DNA of 64,000 nucleotides, taken from assembly GCF_004217135.1 (NCBI RefSeq), contig NZ_SHKK01000001.1:4588001-4652000 (forward strand), given 5' to 3'. This DNA comes from Micromonospora violae. GTDB taxonomy: Bacteria; Actinomycetota; Actinomycetes; Mycobacteriales; Micromonosporaceae. Below the pieces are notes generated by a model that saw only the letters and a program-made list of their open reading frames with translations, did no database searches and was not told the DNA's origin. Position numbers and translations under genes: made by a program. Shown here piece after piece: positions 50,341-58,702 of the stretch. The first letter of the stretch is position 1. Each line of letters opens with the position of its first letter.

Positions 50341-51159
50341 ATGACCGGGTACGCCGACGATCTCGCCCTAGCCCACCTGCTCGCCGACCGGGCCGACGCC
50401 ATCGCCACGGCCCGGTTCCGCGCGCTCGACCTGCACGTCGAGGCGAAGCCCGACCTGACGCCGGTCTCCGACGCGGACACCGCCGTGGAGCGGGAGATCC
50501 GCGCCCTGCTGGCCGAGCACCGGCCGGCCGACGGACTCATCGGTGAGGAGTACGGCGCGCAGCCGTCCGCCGACCCGAACGGCCGCCGGTGGATCATCGA
50601 CCCGATCGACGGCACCAAGAACTTCGTCCGTGGTGTGCCGATCTGGGCCACCCTGATCGCCCTCTACGACGGCGACCGGCCGGCCGTCGGCGTGGTGTCC
50701 GCACCAGCGCTCGGACGACGCTGGTGGGCCAGCGCCGGCGCGGGCGCGTACGCCGGACCGGGCCCTGCGGCCGGCGAACGGATCGGCGTCTCCGCGGTGC
50801 GCGGGATCGCCGATGCCAGCTTCTGTTACTCCTCGCTGGAGGGGTGGGAGAAGGGCGGGCGGCTCGACGCGGTGCTCGACCTGATGCGCGGCAGCTGGCG
50901 CAACCGGGCGTACGGCGACTTCTACGGTTACATGCTGCTGGCCGAGGGTGCACTCGACGTGATGGCCGAGCCGGAGTTGTCCCTGTGGGACGTGGCGGCG
51001 CTGGTGCCGATCATCACGGAGGCGGGTGGCACGGTCACGGATCTGGCCGGTCGACCGTCGCCCACCGGCCCTGCGGGCACCGACAGCAGCGTGGTGGCCA
51101 CCAACGGTGTGCTGCACGCCGACATCCTCGCCCGGCTGAATCGACCAGCCGCGCGCTGA
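50341..51159 (+). CDS. hisN: Histidinol-phosphatase (inositol-monophosphatase family)
   Basis: The 272-residue phosphatase has the IMPase metal sites LIGEEYG and WIIDPIDGTKNFVRGVP, then LWDVAALVPIITEAGG. Residues typical of the HisN branch include AYGDFYGYMLLAEGALDVM. It should remove phosphate from histidinol phosphate in histidine synthesis; a general inositol-phosphate phosphatase is the alternative. The ATG lies six bases after TAGGTT without a Shine-Dalgarno, so it is probably leaderless. Although close to rsgA (28-base gap), the promoter motif suggests it can be transcribed alone. Confidence 0.92.
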   Translation: MTGYADDLALAHLLADRADAIATARFRALDLHVEAKPDLTPVSDADTAVEREIRALLAEHRPADGLIGEEYGAQPSADPNGRRWIIDPIDGTKNFVRGVPIWATLIALYDGDRPAVGVVSAPALGRRWWASAGAGAYAGPGPAAGERIGVSAVRGIADASFCYSSLEGWEKGGRLDAVLDLMRGSWRNRAYGDFYGYMLLAEGALDVMAEPELSLWDVAALVPIITEAGGTVTDLAGRPSPTGPAGTDSSVVATNGVLHADILARLNRPAAR

Positions 51160-51185
51160 CCCTCGGCAACCTCTATCCTCGCCAG

Positions 51186-52073
51186 GTGGTCTCCTCCGGC
51201 TGGTGCTTCCTCGCGGCGATGATCGTCGCGTACGGCTTCGCCAACCTGCTCCAGTCGGTGGCGGCTGCCCGCACCACGGTCCACCACACCTTCGATCCGG
51301 GCCTGCTGCTGCGCCTCGCCGGGCACCGGACGTACCTGGTCGGCCTGGGCTGTCAGATCGGCGGTTTCGTGCTCGCCTTCCTGGCCCGGCGGGATCTGCC
51401 GCTGTTCCTCGTGCAGGCCAGCGTGGCCGCCGGGCTCGGGGTGACCGCCATCCTCGGGGTGCTGGTGCTGAAGTGGCGGCTGCCGGCGGCGGAGGTGGTG
51501 CTGCTGGCGCTGCTCTTCGCGGGGATCACCGCGCTGGTGCTGTCCGCCCGGCCGGCGCCGTCGAAGCAGCTCGGCACCGCCGGCTCGGTCGCCCTGCTGG
51601 CGGCGCTCGGCGCCATCGCGGTGCTCGGTGTCTTCGCCGTCCGGCTGCACGGCGCGCCGGGTTCGGTGGCCCTCGGCTCACTGGCCGGGCTGGCGTTCAG
51701 CTCTGCCGCGGTCGCCGCCCGGCCACTGGCATCCGCGCCGTCCGCCGAGGCGTTCCTCGCCGACCCGCTGCTCTACCTGCTGATCGCCCACTCGATCGTC
51801 GGTCAGCTGCTGCTCGGTCTGGCCATGCAACGCGGCTCGACGACCGCTGCGGTCGCCGCGATGGACGCCGCCGGCGCGGTGCCGGCCGCGATCGTCGGCC
51901 TGCTGCTGCTCAACGACAAGATCTGGCCGGGGCGGGAGTGGCTGGCCGCGGCCGGCTTCCTGGTCACCCTGGCCGCGGTGATCGGCCTGACCCGGTACGC
52001 CGAACCGCAGCAGCACCGCTCGGTGGCACCCCGGCGGGACCCCGCCATGGTCGCTGCCGGCCGGACCGGCTGA
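51186..52073 (+). CDS. DMT-superfamily-like integral membrane protein
   Basis: The 295-residue protein has about nine hydrophobic spans and resembles EamA/DMT transporters, with a repeated pattern around AVAAMDAAGAVPAAIVGLLLL near the C-terminus. No EamA signature is strong enough to name a substrate. The GTG at 51186 lies six bases after TATCCT (51174-51179) with no Shine-Dalgarno, a leaderless pattern, and 26 bases after the hisN stop. The C-terminal 25 residues are polar and cytoplasmic. Confidence 0.75.
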   Translation: MVSSGWCFLAAMIVAYGFANLLQSVAAARTTVHHTFDPGLLLRLAGHRTYLVGLGCQIGGFVLAFLARRDLPLFLVQASVAAGLGVTAILGVLVLKWRLPAAEVVLLALLFAGITALVLSARPAPSKQLGTAGSVALLAALGAIAVLGVFAVRLHGAPGSVALGSLAGLAFSSAAVAARPLASAPSAEAFLADPLLYLLIAHSIVGQLLLGLAMQRGSTTAAVAAMDAAGAVPAAIVGLLLLNDKIWPGREWLAAAGFLVTLAAVIGLTRYAEPQQHRSVAPRRDPAMVAAGRTG

Positions 52074-52130
52074 CCGGCCGGGGCGGGCTGGCCGACACCA
52101 CGCACGCGGGTGTCGCGGCACCGCCCCCGC

Positions 52131-53330
52131 TCAGGCTTCGACGGGCTTGCGTCGGCTCACCACCCGCTCGTAGAGACGCTCCAACGCCCCGGCGGTGCGC
52201 TCCCAGGTGTAGCTGCTGCGCACCCGGTCCACGGCGGCGTGCCCGTACGCGAACCGGCCGGCGTTGTCGGCGAGCAGCCGGCGCAGCGAGACGCCGAGTG
52301 CCCGTACGTCACCGGGGGGCACCAGGCGACCGGTGACCTCGTCGACGACGGCGTCGGCCAGGCCACCCATCGCGTAGCCGATCACCGGCACCCCGCAGGC
52401 CATCGCCTCCAGCGAGACGCGCCCGGCCGAGGAGTAGTGCGGCGTGCAGGCGACCACGTCCGCCGACCGGTACCAGGTGGCCATCTGGTCGTGCGGCACC
52501 GCCCCGACGAGCCGTACCTGGTCGACGACGCCGATCTGTTCAGCGAGCGCGCGCAGCCGTCGCGCCTCGGCGTGGTTGGCCAACTGGTCGGCCGGCGGCC
52601 CACCGGCGATGACCAGCTCGGCGTCACCGACCAGCCGCATCGCCCGGATCAGGTCCTCCTGGCCGTGCCCGGCGGCGAGCGAGCCCACCGAGAGGATGCG
52701 GGGCCGCTGTTCGCGCGGTGCGGCCTCGCCGTCGGGATGGAACTGCTCGATGTCGACGCCGGCCGGCACCAACGCGACCGAGCTGCGTTGCAGACCCATC
52801 CGGGTCAGCTCGTCGACCTCGTCGTTGGACTGCGCCACGGCGATGTCGACAGCCCGGGTCAACGCGCGCTCCAGCGTGATCCGCTGTCCCGGCCCGTCGT
52901 AGTGGCCGCCCAGGTGGCGCAGCTGCTCGATGCCGAGCGAGTGGAACGTCTGCACCACCGGAATGTCGGTCTCCCGAACGGCGTGCGCGGCGGCCAGGCC
53001 ACCGACCCAGTAGTGCCCGTGCACCACCTCGGGCCGCCAGGCACCCGACCACTCCTCGGCCAGCCAGCGGCCGACCTCCGTCACGTACGGGATCAGCTCG
53101 GCGGTGGGTAGTGGGGTGGGTGGGCCGGCGGGCACCTGGTGCACCTGGTAGCCGTCGATGGTCATCGTCGCCGGCAGCGCCGGGTCGTCCCGACGGTCGT
53201 AGAGGCGGACGTCGTGGCCTCGCTCGGCCAGCTCGGCGGCGACCCGCGCGATGTGCTGTCGGGTCCCGACCGGCGGGCCGGCGGCGTGGCGGTACGAACT
53301 GGCGTGCGCGCAGACGAGGCCGACGCGCAT
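52131..53330 (-). CDS. GT4-family glycosyltransferase
   Basis: The 399-residue enzyme has GT-B domains: VGLVCAHASSYRHAAGPPVG at the start, HGHYWVGGLAAAHAV and AQSNDEVDELTRMGL. The donor half has RILSVGSLAAGHGQEDLI, and the SSAGRVSLEAMACGVPVIG block follows, with a Gly-Arg-Val replacing the usual EPFG. The acceptor is unknown; resemblance to MshA-like and sucrose-phosphate-synthase-like transferases is loose. The ATG at 53330 has an excellent GGGAGGTGA upstream. It converges on the DMT-like gene and is divergent from an SDR gene. Confidence 0.87.
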   Translation of the reverse strand: MRVGLVCAHASSYRHAAGPPVGTRQHIARVAAELAERGHDVRLYDRRDDPALPATMTIDGYQVHQVPAGPPTPLPTAELIPYVTEVGRWLAEEWSGAWRPEVVHGHYWVGGLAAAHAVRETDIPVVQTFHSLGIEQLRHLGGHYDGPGQRITLERALTRAVDIAVAQSNDEVDELTRMGLQRSSVALVPAGVDIEQFHPDGEAAPREQRPRILSVGSLAAGHGQEDLIRAMRLVGDAELVIAGGPPADQLANHAEARRLRALAEQIGVVDQVRLVGAVPHDQMATWYRSADVVACTPHYSSAGRVSLEAMACGVPVIGYAMGGLADAVVDEVTGRLVPPGDVRALGVSLRRLLADNAGRFAYGHAAVDRVRSSYTWERTAGALERLYERVVSRRKPVEA

Positions 53331-53551
53331 GGGTCACCTCCCTGCGATCTTTCCTCGGCGGTGGTCCTCCCGGTCAGAGCGTCCCATTAACCCCGCGATG
53401 CTGAGCCGAAACCTGGCAGATCAGGAAGAGTCCCGCGAGTGCCACCGACACTTGCGCCCCGGCAAGCACATCCGACACGTCGGCACGGTTCGACGATGAT
53501 CCACCCGCCGTCGCCGGTGTGACCAGGTCCGGCGGCGGGTACCGCTGAGGA

Positions 53552-54550
53552 ATGCCGCTCACCCGCAGCCTCGCCGATTCGACCGTGGTGATCACCGGCG
53601 CGTCCAGCGGCATCGGCACGGCGACCGCGTACGCGTTGGCCCGTCGGGGTGCCGCCGTCGTGTTGGCCGCCCGCAGCGAACCCGCCCTGCGGCAGGTCGC
53701 GCAGCGCTGCCGGCAGGTGGGCGGTCAGGCGCTGGTCGTACCGACCGACGTGACCGAACTGGAGTCGGTGCGGCGGCTGGCCGATCAGGCGGCGGCCGAG
53801 TTCGGCCGGATCGACGCCTGGGTGAACAACGCCGCGGTCAGCGCGGTGGGTCTGTTCGACGAGATCCCGGTCGCCGAGTTCCGCCGGGTGCTGGAGGTCA
53901 ACCTGCTCGGGGCCGTGCACGGCTTCAAGGCGGCCCTGCCGTACCTGGACGCCGCCGGTGGCGGTGTGCTGATCAACAACGCCTCGGTGCTGGCCGAGGT
54001 GGCCATGCCCTACCAGTCGGCGTACAACGCCACGAAGCACGGCATCCGGGGGCTGGCCGACACCGTCCGACAGGAGCTGCGGGTCACCGGTCGGGGTCAG
54101 ATCTCCGTGTGCACCGTGCTGCCGGCCAGCATCGACACCCCGTTCTTCCGGCACAGCGGCAACCACAGCGGCCGGGAGTTGGTGCCACCTCCGCCGATCT
54201 ACCCGCCGGAGGTGGTGGCCGAGACCATCGTCCGGCTGCTGCGCCGACCCCGCCGCGAGGCGTACGCCGGTGGCGCGGCCCGGCTGCTCGGCTTGCAGTG
54301 GCGGCTCGCGCCCGCGCTGATGGAGCGCACCCTCGGCTGGTACGCCCACCGCACCCAGTTCGGCCCCGGCGCCCGCTTCGACAGCAGCGGCAACGTGTTC
54401 CAACCCGACGCCAACGCCCGGCAGGACGGGGGTTGGCATGGTCGACGGCGGCAGTTGGTGCGGATGACCGCCGCGTTCGGTCTGGCCGCCGCCGGCACCG
54501 CTGTCGGCACCCTGGCGGCCATCAGCCGCCGCTCCCGAGCGGACCGCTGA
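53552..54550 (+). CDS. Short-chain dehydrogenase/reductase with C-terminal membrane anchor
   Basis: The 332-residue SDR has the Rossmann nucleotide motif VVITGASSGIGTATAYAL, VNNAAVS, the catalytic Ser in VLINNASVLAE, and YQSAYNATKHGIRG with Tyr and Lys. The C-terminal 60 residues add a hydrophobic helix (MTAAFGLAAAGTAVGTLAAI) and a basic tail, so it may be membrane-attached. Substrate unknown. The sequence ahead of the ATG (TACCGC six bases upstream, GAGG too close) suggests a leaderless or weakly initiated start. Confidence 0.9.
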   Translation: MPLTRSLADSTVVITGASSGIGTATAYALARRGAAVVLAARSEPALRQVAQRCRQVGGQALVVPTDVTELESVRRLADQAAAEFGRIDAWVNNAAVSAVGLFDEIPVAEFRRVLEVNLLGAVHGFKAALPYLDAAGGGVLINNASVLAEVAMPYQSAYNATKHGIRGLADTVRQELRVTGRGQISVCTVLPASIDTPFFRHSGNHSGRELVPPPPIYPPEVVAETIVRLLRRPRREAYAGGAARLLGLQWRLAPALMERTLGWYAHRTQFGPGARFDSSGNVFQPDANARQDGGWHGRRRQLVRMTAAFGLAAAGTAVGTLAAISRRSRADR

Positions 54551-54609
54551 TGGCCGATGTCGAGCGCCCGAATGCGCTGACCGTCACTGGGGCGCAGAAT
54601 AGGCCGATC

Positions 54610-55359
54610 ATGTCGAGCTGTCTCGTGGAAGTCGTCGAATCGTCGGCGGTGGTCCGGCTGACCGGGGTGCTCGACGCGGGCGCAGCGGAGGCGGTACGCG
54701 CCGCGCTGCTGACCCGCCTCGTGGACCGGCCCGGTCCGGTGGTGGCCGACCTGACCGGCCTGCGGGTCGTCGACCCGGCCGGGCGGCGCGTCTTCGCCGA
54801 TGTGCGCCGGGAGGTCGCCGACTGGCCCGCCGCGGATCTGCTGCTGTGTGACCCGACGGTCGGCGGGGCCGCCCACCCGGACGCCGCGCCAGTCGAGCCG
54901 ATCCTGGTGGCCGGTGTACCGACCTGGCCGACGGTGGAGGGCGCGCTGGCCGCGGTCGCGGCGCTACCACTGGCGGCGGTGCTCACCGTCGACCTGGCCC
55001 CGGTGGTGGGTGCCGCCCGCCAGGCGCGGGAGCTGGTCACCACGGGGTGCGAGCGCTGGGGGATGCCAACGCTCGCCGACCCGGCGTGCATCGCGGTCAC
55101 CGAGATGGTCAACAACGTGGTGGCGCACGCCCGGACCCCGATGACGGTTCGGCTGGCCCCCCACGAGACCACCCTGCGCCTGGCGGTTCGCGACCACTCC
55201 CCGCGTCGGCCGACGTTCGTCGGGATGTCCCCGCCGACCCGGGCCGGCGGCCGGGGCCTGCTGTTGATCAACACGATGAGCCGCCGTCGGGGCAGCAGTG
55301 TCGTACCCGACGGCAAGGTCGTCTGGTGCGTGCTGCACCCCGACGACGAGGCCACCTGA
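54610..55359 (+). CDS. STAS domain fused to an RsbW-like ATPase domain
   Basis: The 249-residue protein has an N-terminal STAS-type domain (about 1-105, VVRLTGVLDAGAAEAVRAAL and VVADLTGLRVVDPAGRRVF). The GHKL ATPase domain (about 120-249) has N-box PACIAVTEMVNNVVAHA and late G-box GGRGLLLINTM. Fusion of an anti-sigma-antagonist fold with an anti-sigma kinase fold in one chain suggests a self-contained partner-switching regulator. The phosphorylatable Ser of classical STAS is replaced (VVDPAG). Start ATG 54610, nine bases after CAGAAT, so it may be leaderless. No sigma gene is adjacent. Confidence 0.87.
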   Translation: MSSCLVEVVESSAVVRLTGVLDAGAAEAVRAALLTRLVDRPGPVVADLTGLRVVDPAGRRVFADVRREVADWPAADLLLCDPTVGGAAHPDAAPVEPILVAGVPTWPTVEGALAAVAALPLAAVLTVDLAPVVGAARQARELVTTGCERWGMPTLADPACIAVTEMVNNVVAHARTPMTVRLAPHETTLRLAVRDHSPRRPTFVGMSPPTRAGGRGLLLINTMSRRRGSSVVPDGKVVWCVLHPDDEAT

Positions 55360-55448
55360 CGGGTCTTTTCGCCGTCGACGCCCGGTTCGGCGCCGTACCG
55401 CCGAAGGTCGCCCGGTTATGGCGGGAGGGCAGCGGGTAGTGATCAGAC

Positions 55449-56021
55449 ATGCGCGACAACGAGTACCCGACCCCCGTGTCCGACACCGAGGCGCAAGGGC
55501 TGCCCGACACCGCCGACGACGACTCGACCGCCAACGACGACGTCCTCACCGGGCGCGAGGCGGACGGCCCGGACCCGGCCCAACTGCCCGGCGACCGGAC
55601 GCCGGTGGCGGTGGACCGGTTCGGCACGACCGCCGACGAGCAGCTCGACGGTGAGTCGTTGGACTACAAGCTCGACCGCGAGGTCTACGAGCGCCCGGCG
55701 GACGACCCGCTGGCCGGCACCATCGACCCGAAGATCGCCTTCGAGGCGGACAACCTGGAAGCCGCGGCGGAGGCGCAACTGGACGCCGACGTGATGGATC
55801 CCGGGCCGACCTCGGACCCGAACTCGCCGGTCTCCCTCTACGACCACGGTCAGCTCGGCACGGTGGCCGACGCGACGGTGGGGCGGTTGGTGCAGCCGGA
55901 CGAAGGGTCGCACACCGACCAGGAGACCGACTCGGTGGCGTACGACGCCGGATCGGCCGGGGGCGGAGCGACCGCCGAGGAACTGGCCATCCACGAGACG
56001 GAACCACCGCGCTCGGTCTGA
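55449..56021 (+). CDS. DUF5709 domain protein
   Basis: The 190-residue very acidic protein has DUF5709 features: YTPVSDTEAQGLPDTADDD-type start, YKLDREVYERPADDP in the middle and VSLYDHGQLGTVADATVGRLVQPDEG near the end. It has no signal peptide and is predicted largely disordered. Function unknown; in other actinomycetes such proteins are linked to stress conditions, but the basis is weak. The ATG at 55449 lacks a good ribosome-binding site. It ends 23 bases before a convergent response-regulator gene. Confidence 0.82.
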   Translation: MRDNEYPTPVSDTEAQGLPDTADDDSTANDDVLTGREADGPDPAQLPGDRTPVAVDRFGTTADEQLDGESLDYKLDREVYERPADDPLAGTIDPKIAFEADNLEAAAEAQLDADVMDPGPTSDPNSPVSLYDHGQLGTVADATVGRLVQPDEGSHTDQETDSVAYDAGSAGGGATAEELAIHETEPPRSV

Positions 56022-56044
56022 GGTCCGCTCAGCCTGAGGTCCGC

Positions 56045-56716
56045 TCAGTCGTCCAGGCCGCGTTCGATGGCGTACCGGGTCAGCTCGACCCGGTTGTGCA
56101 GTTGCAGCTTGCCCAGGGTGTTCTGCACGTGGTTCTGCACCGTGCGGTGCGACAGGCCGAGCCGCTGGGCGATCTGCTTGTACGACATCCCCTTCGCCAC
56201 CAGCCGCAGCACCTCGGTCTCCCGTTCGGTGAGCTGGGGCGTCGCGGGTTCGACGGCGCCGGCCGTGCCGCTCCCCCGCCCCGGTCCGGCGGCCAGCCGG
56301 CGGTACTCGCCGAGAACCAGCCCGGCCAGGCCCGGGGTGAAGACCGCGTCGCCGGCGGCGGTGCGGTGGACCGCCTCCAGGAACTCGGCGGGCGCTGTCG
56401 ACTTCACCAGGTAACCGGTGGCCCCGGCCTTGACCGCGTCCAGGACGCTCTGCTGTTCGCCGCTGGCGCTGAGCATCAGCACCCGCACCGAGGGCAGCGC
56501 CGCGCGCAGACCCAGGATCACCTCGACGCCGGAGATGTCCGGTAGTTGCAGGTCGAGGACGACGACGTCGGGCCGGGCGGCGGCGGCCACCCGGATGGCC
56601 TGCCGCCCCTCACCGCTGGTCGCCACCACCAGGAAACCGGCCTCGGTCAGGTCGCGGGCCACCCCCTCCCGCCACATCGGATGGTCGTCCACCACCATCA
56701 CCCGGATCGGGTTCAC
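56045..56716 (-). CDS. NarL/LuxR-family response regulator
   Basis: The 223-residue regulator has a receiver domain (1-120) with VMVVDDHPMWREGVARDL, phospho-acceptor Asp in VVLDLQLPD and YLVKSTAP. A LuxR helix-turn-helix (about 160-223) has LTERETEVLRLVAKGMSYKQ and LSHRTVQNHVQNTLGKLQLHNR. It should be phosphorylated by the HisKA_3 kinase encoded just upstream. The GTG start overlaps the kinase stop (GTGA). Target genes are not evident. Confidence 0.94.
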   Translation of the reverse strand: MNPIRVMVVDDHPMWREGVARDLTEAGFLVVATSGEGRQAIRVAAAARPDVVVLDLQLPDISGVEVILGLRAALPSVRVLMLSASGEQQSVLDAVKAGATGYLVKSTAPAEFLEAVHRTAAGDAVFTPGLAGLVLGEYRRLAAGPGRGSGTAGAVEPATPQLTERETEVLRLVAKGMSYKQIAQRLGLSHRTVQNHVQNTLGKLQLHNRVELTRYAIERGLDD

Positions 56717-57846
56717 CGCGCTGACCTCGGCACGCTCAGCTCGATCTCGGTGCCCACCTCGGGCGCGGACACGATCCGCACCGTCCCACCCACGTCGGTC
56801 ACCCGCCCCCGGATCGACTGGGTCACACCGAGCCGACCCTGCGCGGCCGCCTCGGCCAACCGGCCGTCCGGGATGCCCGGCCCCTCGTCACGGATCGACA
56901 CGGTCACCGTCGCCCCCTCGTCCTCGATCAGCACCCAGGCCCGCCCACCGGCGTGCCGCCCCACGTTGTCCAGGGCCGCGCCGGTGGCGGCGGCCAACTC
57001 GCCGGCCACCCGTCGCGGCAGCGGCACGGGGGTGGCCGGGGCGGAGAGCGCCACCGTCGCCGAGGCGTACCGGCCGAGCAGGGTTCGCAGGTCCACCGCC
57101 TCGCCGCCGTCCGGGAGGCCGGCGTCGGTCGGGCTGCCACCGGCGATCAGCGCCCGCAGCGCAGCCTCCTGCTCGCCGGCCAGCCGGGCCAACTCGCCGG
57201 CCTCCCCGGGCAGGTCAGCGCCGCGTCGTTGGACCAGCGCCAGCACCTGGAGAACCGAGTCGTGAATGCCCCGGGCCAGCCGCTCCCGCTCCCGGGTGGC
57301 GGCCTCCAACTCCACCGCCCGTTGCAGCCGCTCCTCGGCGGTCGCCGCGAGCCGGGCCACGTGCCCGACCACCACCCCGGCGAGCAGCATCAGGATCACC
57401 CCGGTGAACGAGGACTGGCCGATCCGCTCCCGGGTGGCGAGGTCCGCGCCGGCGACCAGCAGCGCGGCGACCGTGCCCCGCCGCCGGCCACCGGAGACGG
57501 CCCAGGCCAGCACCGGGCCGGCCATCCAGGCCACCCCCAGGGTGGGTACGCCGTGGCTGAGCGCGGTCCGCCCGACCACCCACGGGGTGGACAGCACGAT
57601 GGCCACCACCACCCCGAGGTCGGCCAGCAGCAGCGGCCACCGCCGCCAGGCCGGCCGGGCGTACCCGATCGCGGTCGCCCCGGTCCAGGCGATCATCAGC
57701 AGGATCAGGGCACCGACGGCGTACGGGTGGGCGTACCGGTCGGCGTCGCGCACCGCGAGCGCGCAGACGTACGCCAGGGAGGCCAGTCTGAACACGGTGA
57801 GCGCACGCCACAGCGGCACCTCGAATCCCCGCGGCGGCGACGGCAT
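56713..57846 (-). CDS. NarL-type sensor histidine kinase (HisKA_3)
   Basis: The 377-residue kinase has five to six N-terminal spans (about 10-150) forming a membrane sensor, a short linker, then the HisKA_3 helix with the acceptor His in RERLARGIHDSVLQVLALVQ. A HATPase domain (about 280-377) follows, with LDNVGRHAGGRAWV (N box) and IRDEGPGIPDGRLA (G box). It pairs with the NarL-type regulator downstream. The ATG at 57846 lies seven bases after CATCCT (minus strand) and has no Shine-Dalgarno, fitting the leaderless pattern. Confidence 0.92.
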   Translation of the reverse strand: MPSPPRGFEVPLWRALTVFRLASLAYVCALAVRDADRYAHPYAVGALILLMIAWTGATAIGYARPAWRRWPLLLADLGVVVAIVLSTPWVVGRTALSHGVPTLGVAWMAGPVLAWAVSGGRRRGTVAALLVAGADLATRERIGQSSFTGVILMLLAGVVVGHVARLAATAEERLQRAVELEAATRERERLARGIHDSVLQVLALVQRRGADLPGEAGELARLAGEQEAALRALIAGGSPTDAGLPDGGEAVDLRTLLGRYASATVALSAPATPVPLPRRVAGELAAATGAALDNVGRHAGGRAWVLIEDEGATVTVSIRDEGPGIPDGRLAEAAAQGRLGVTQSIRGRVTDVGGTVRIVSAPEVGTEIELSVPRSAR

Positions 57847-57967
57847 GGCGGTCAGGATGCCACAGCCCGGCCACGCCGCCCGGTGAGCAGCGAGTGCGAT
57901 TCGAGAAACCCTGACGTACGGTGGAAAAGCCGCGAAATACTCCGAGATCCGCCGCCGGGACGGGCCC

Positions 57968-58423
57968 ATGACGAACGCCGAGCCGCACGCACCGCGTACG
58001 GTTGTGCCCATCGAACCTGCCCTCCTGATCACCGAAGCCTTCGACCAGGCCCAGGTGACCGAGATTCGACACTCGGTCACCTCCTGCGCGCATGCCTCGG
58101 GCCTCACCGGCCAGGGGCTCGACGACTTCGTGCTCGCGATCAACGAACTGATCACCAACGCGGTGCGGCACGGCGGCGGGCGGGGCTGGCTGCGGCTCTG
58201 GCAGGAGTCGGGTGCGCTGGTCTGCGAGGTCTCCGACCACGGGCACGGGATCAGCCCGCAACGGCTGGGCGACCGCAGCCGGCCGGCCCCGGACACCGCC
58301 GGTGGCTGGGGCCTCTGGCTGGCCCGCGAACTGAGCGACGCGATGGAGGTCGTCACCGGCACCGCCGGCACCACCGTCCGCATCACCACCAGCCTCACCG
58401 CCCCCAACCACACCCCGCGCTGA
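57968..58423 (+). CDS. RsbW-like ATP-binding regulator
   Basis: The 151-residue GHKL-fold protein has the N-box DDFVLAINELITNAVRHGGG, the G1 box VSDHGHGISP and the late G-box AGGWGLWLARELSDAMEVV. It lacks a membrane span or sensor. It is the third RsbW-like protein in this window, and again no sigma or STAS gene is adjacent. It probably acts as an anti-sigma factor or kinase within a wider partner-switching network. The start is ATG 57968; a weak site lies upstream. Downstream is a repetitive palindromic gap. Confidence 0.85.
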   Translation: MTNAEPHAPRTVVPIEPALLITEAFDQAQVTEIRHSVTSCAHASGLTGQGLDDFVLAINELITNAVRHGGGRGWLRLWQESGALVCEVSDHGHGISPQRLGDRSRPAPDTAGGWGLWLARELSDAMEVVTGTAGTTVRITTSLTAPNHTPR

Positions 58424-58440
58424 CCCACCCCACCCCGCCG

Positions 58441-58702
58441 CGCCCACCCGCCCGCCCCCGCTCCGCCCGCCCCCGCTCCGCCCGCGCCGCCCGCCGCGCC
58501 CACCCGCCCGCGCCGTCCGCCCTCCCCCACCCGGTCGATCATGGAGTTGTGGTGGGGGACAAAGTCCTTGCATGGCACCAAAACAGGCACCATAAGTCCA
58601 TGATCGACCGGGTGGAGCGGGCGGGGGCGGGCGGAGGCGGGGCGGGTGGAGCGGGCGGAGCGGGCGGAGCGGGCGGAGCGGGCGGAGCGGGGGCGGGCGG
58701 GG
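58441..58702. repeat. Low-complexity, largely self-complementary intergenic region
   Basis: The left side carries repeats of CCGCTCCGCCCGCCC (from 58458), the right side four exact tandem copies of GCGGAGCGG (58655-58690), and the inverted repeat 58527-58615 sits between them. The two repeat blocks are complementary to each other, so the whole gap between two convergent genes could fold into one long hairpin. A terminator role is likely, but the arrays are also replication-slippage prone. Confidence 0.75.
58527..58615. repeat. Intergenic inverted repeat with GATCA arms (element B)
   Basis: A perfect 19-bp inverted repeat (58527-58545 with 58597-58615, containing CCCGGTCGATCATGGA) flanks 51 bases. 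Arms begin CCCGGT and contain GATCA like element A at 16785-16850, but with one extra base and a different end; centres are unrelated. It probably belongs to a dispersed palindromic family. Confidence 0.7.

Noticed and set aside
53374..53619. An 81-codon minus-strand frame with a hydrophobic start between the glycosyltransferase and SDR genes
   Set aside because: It overlaps the SDR start and lacks a binding site and codon bias; the gap more likely holds promoters.
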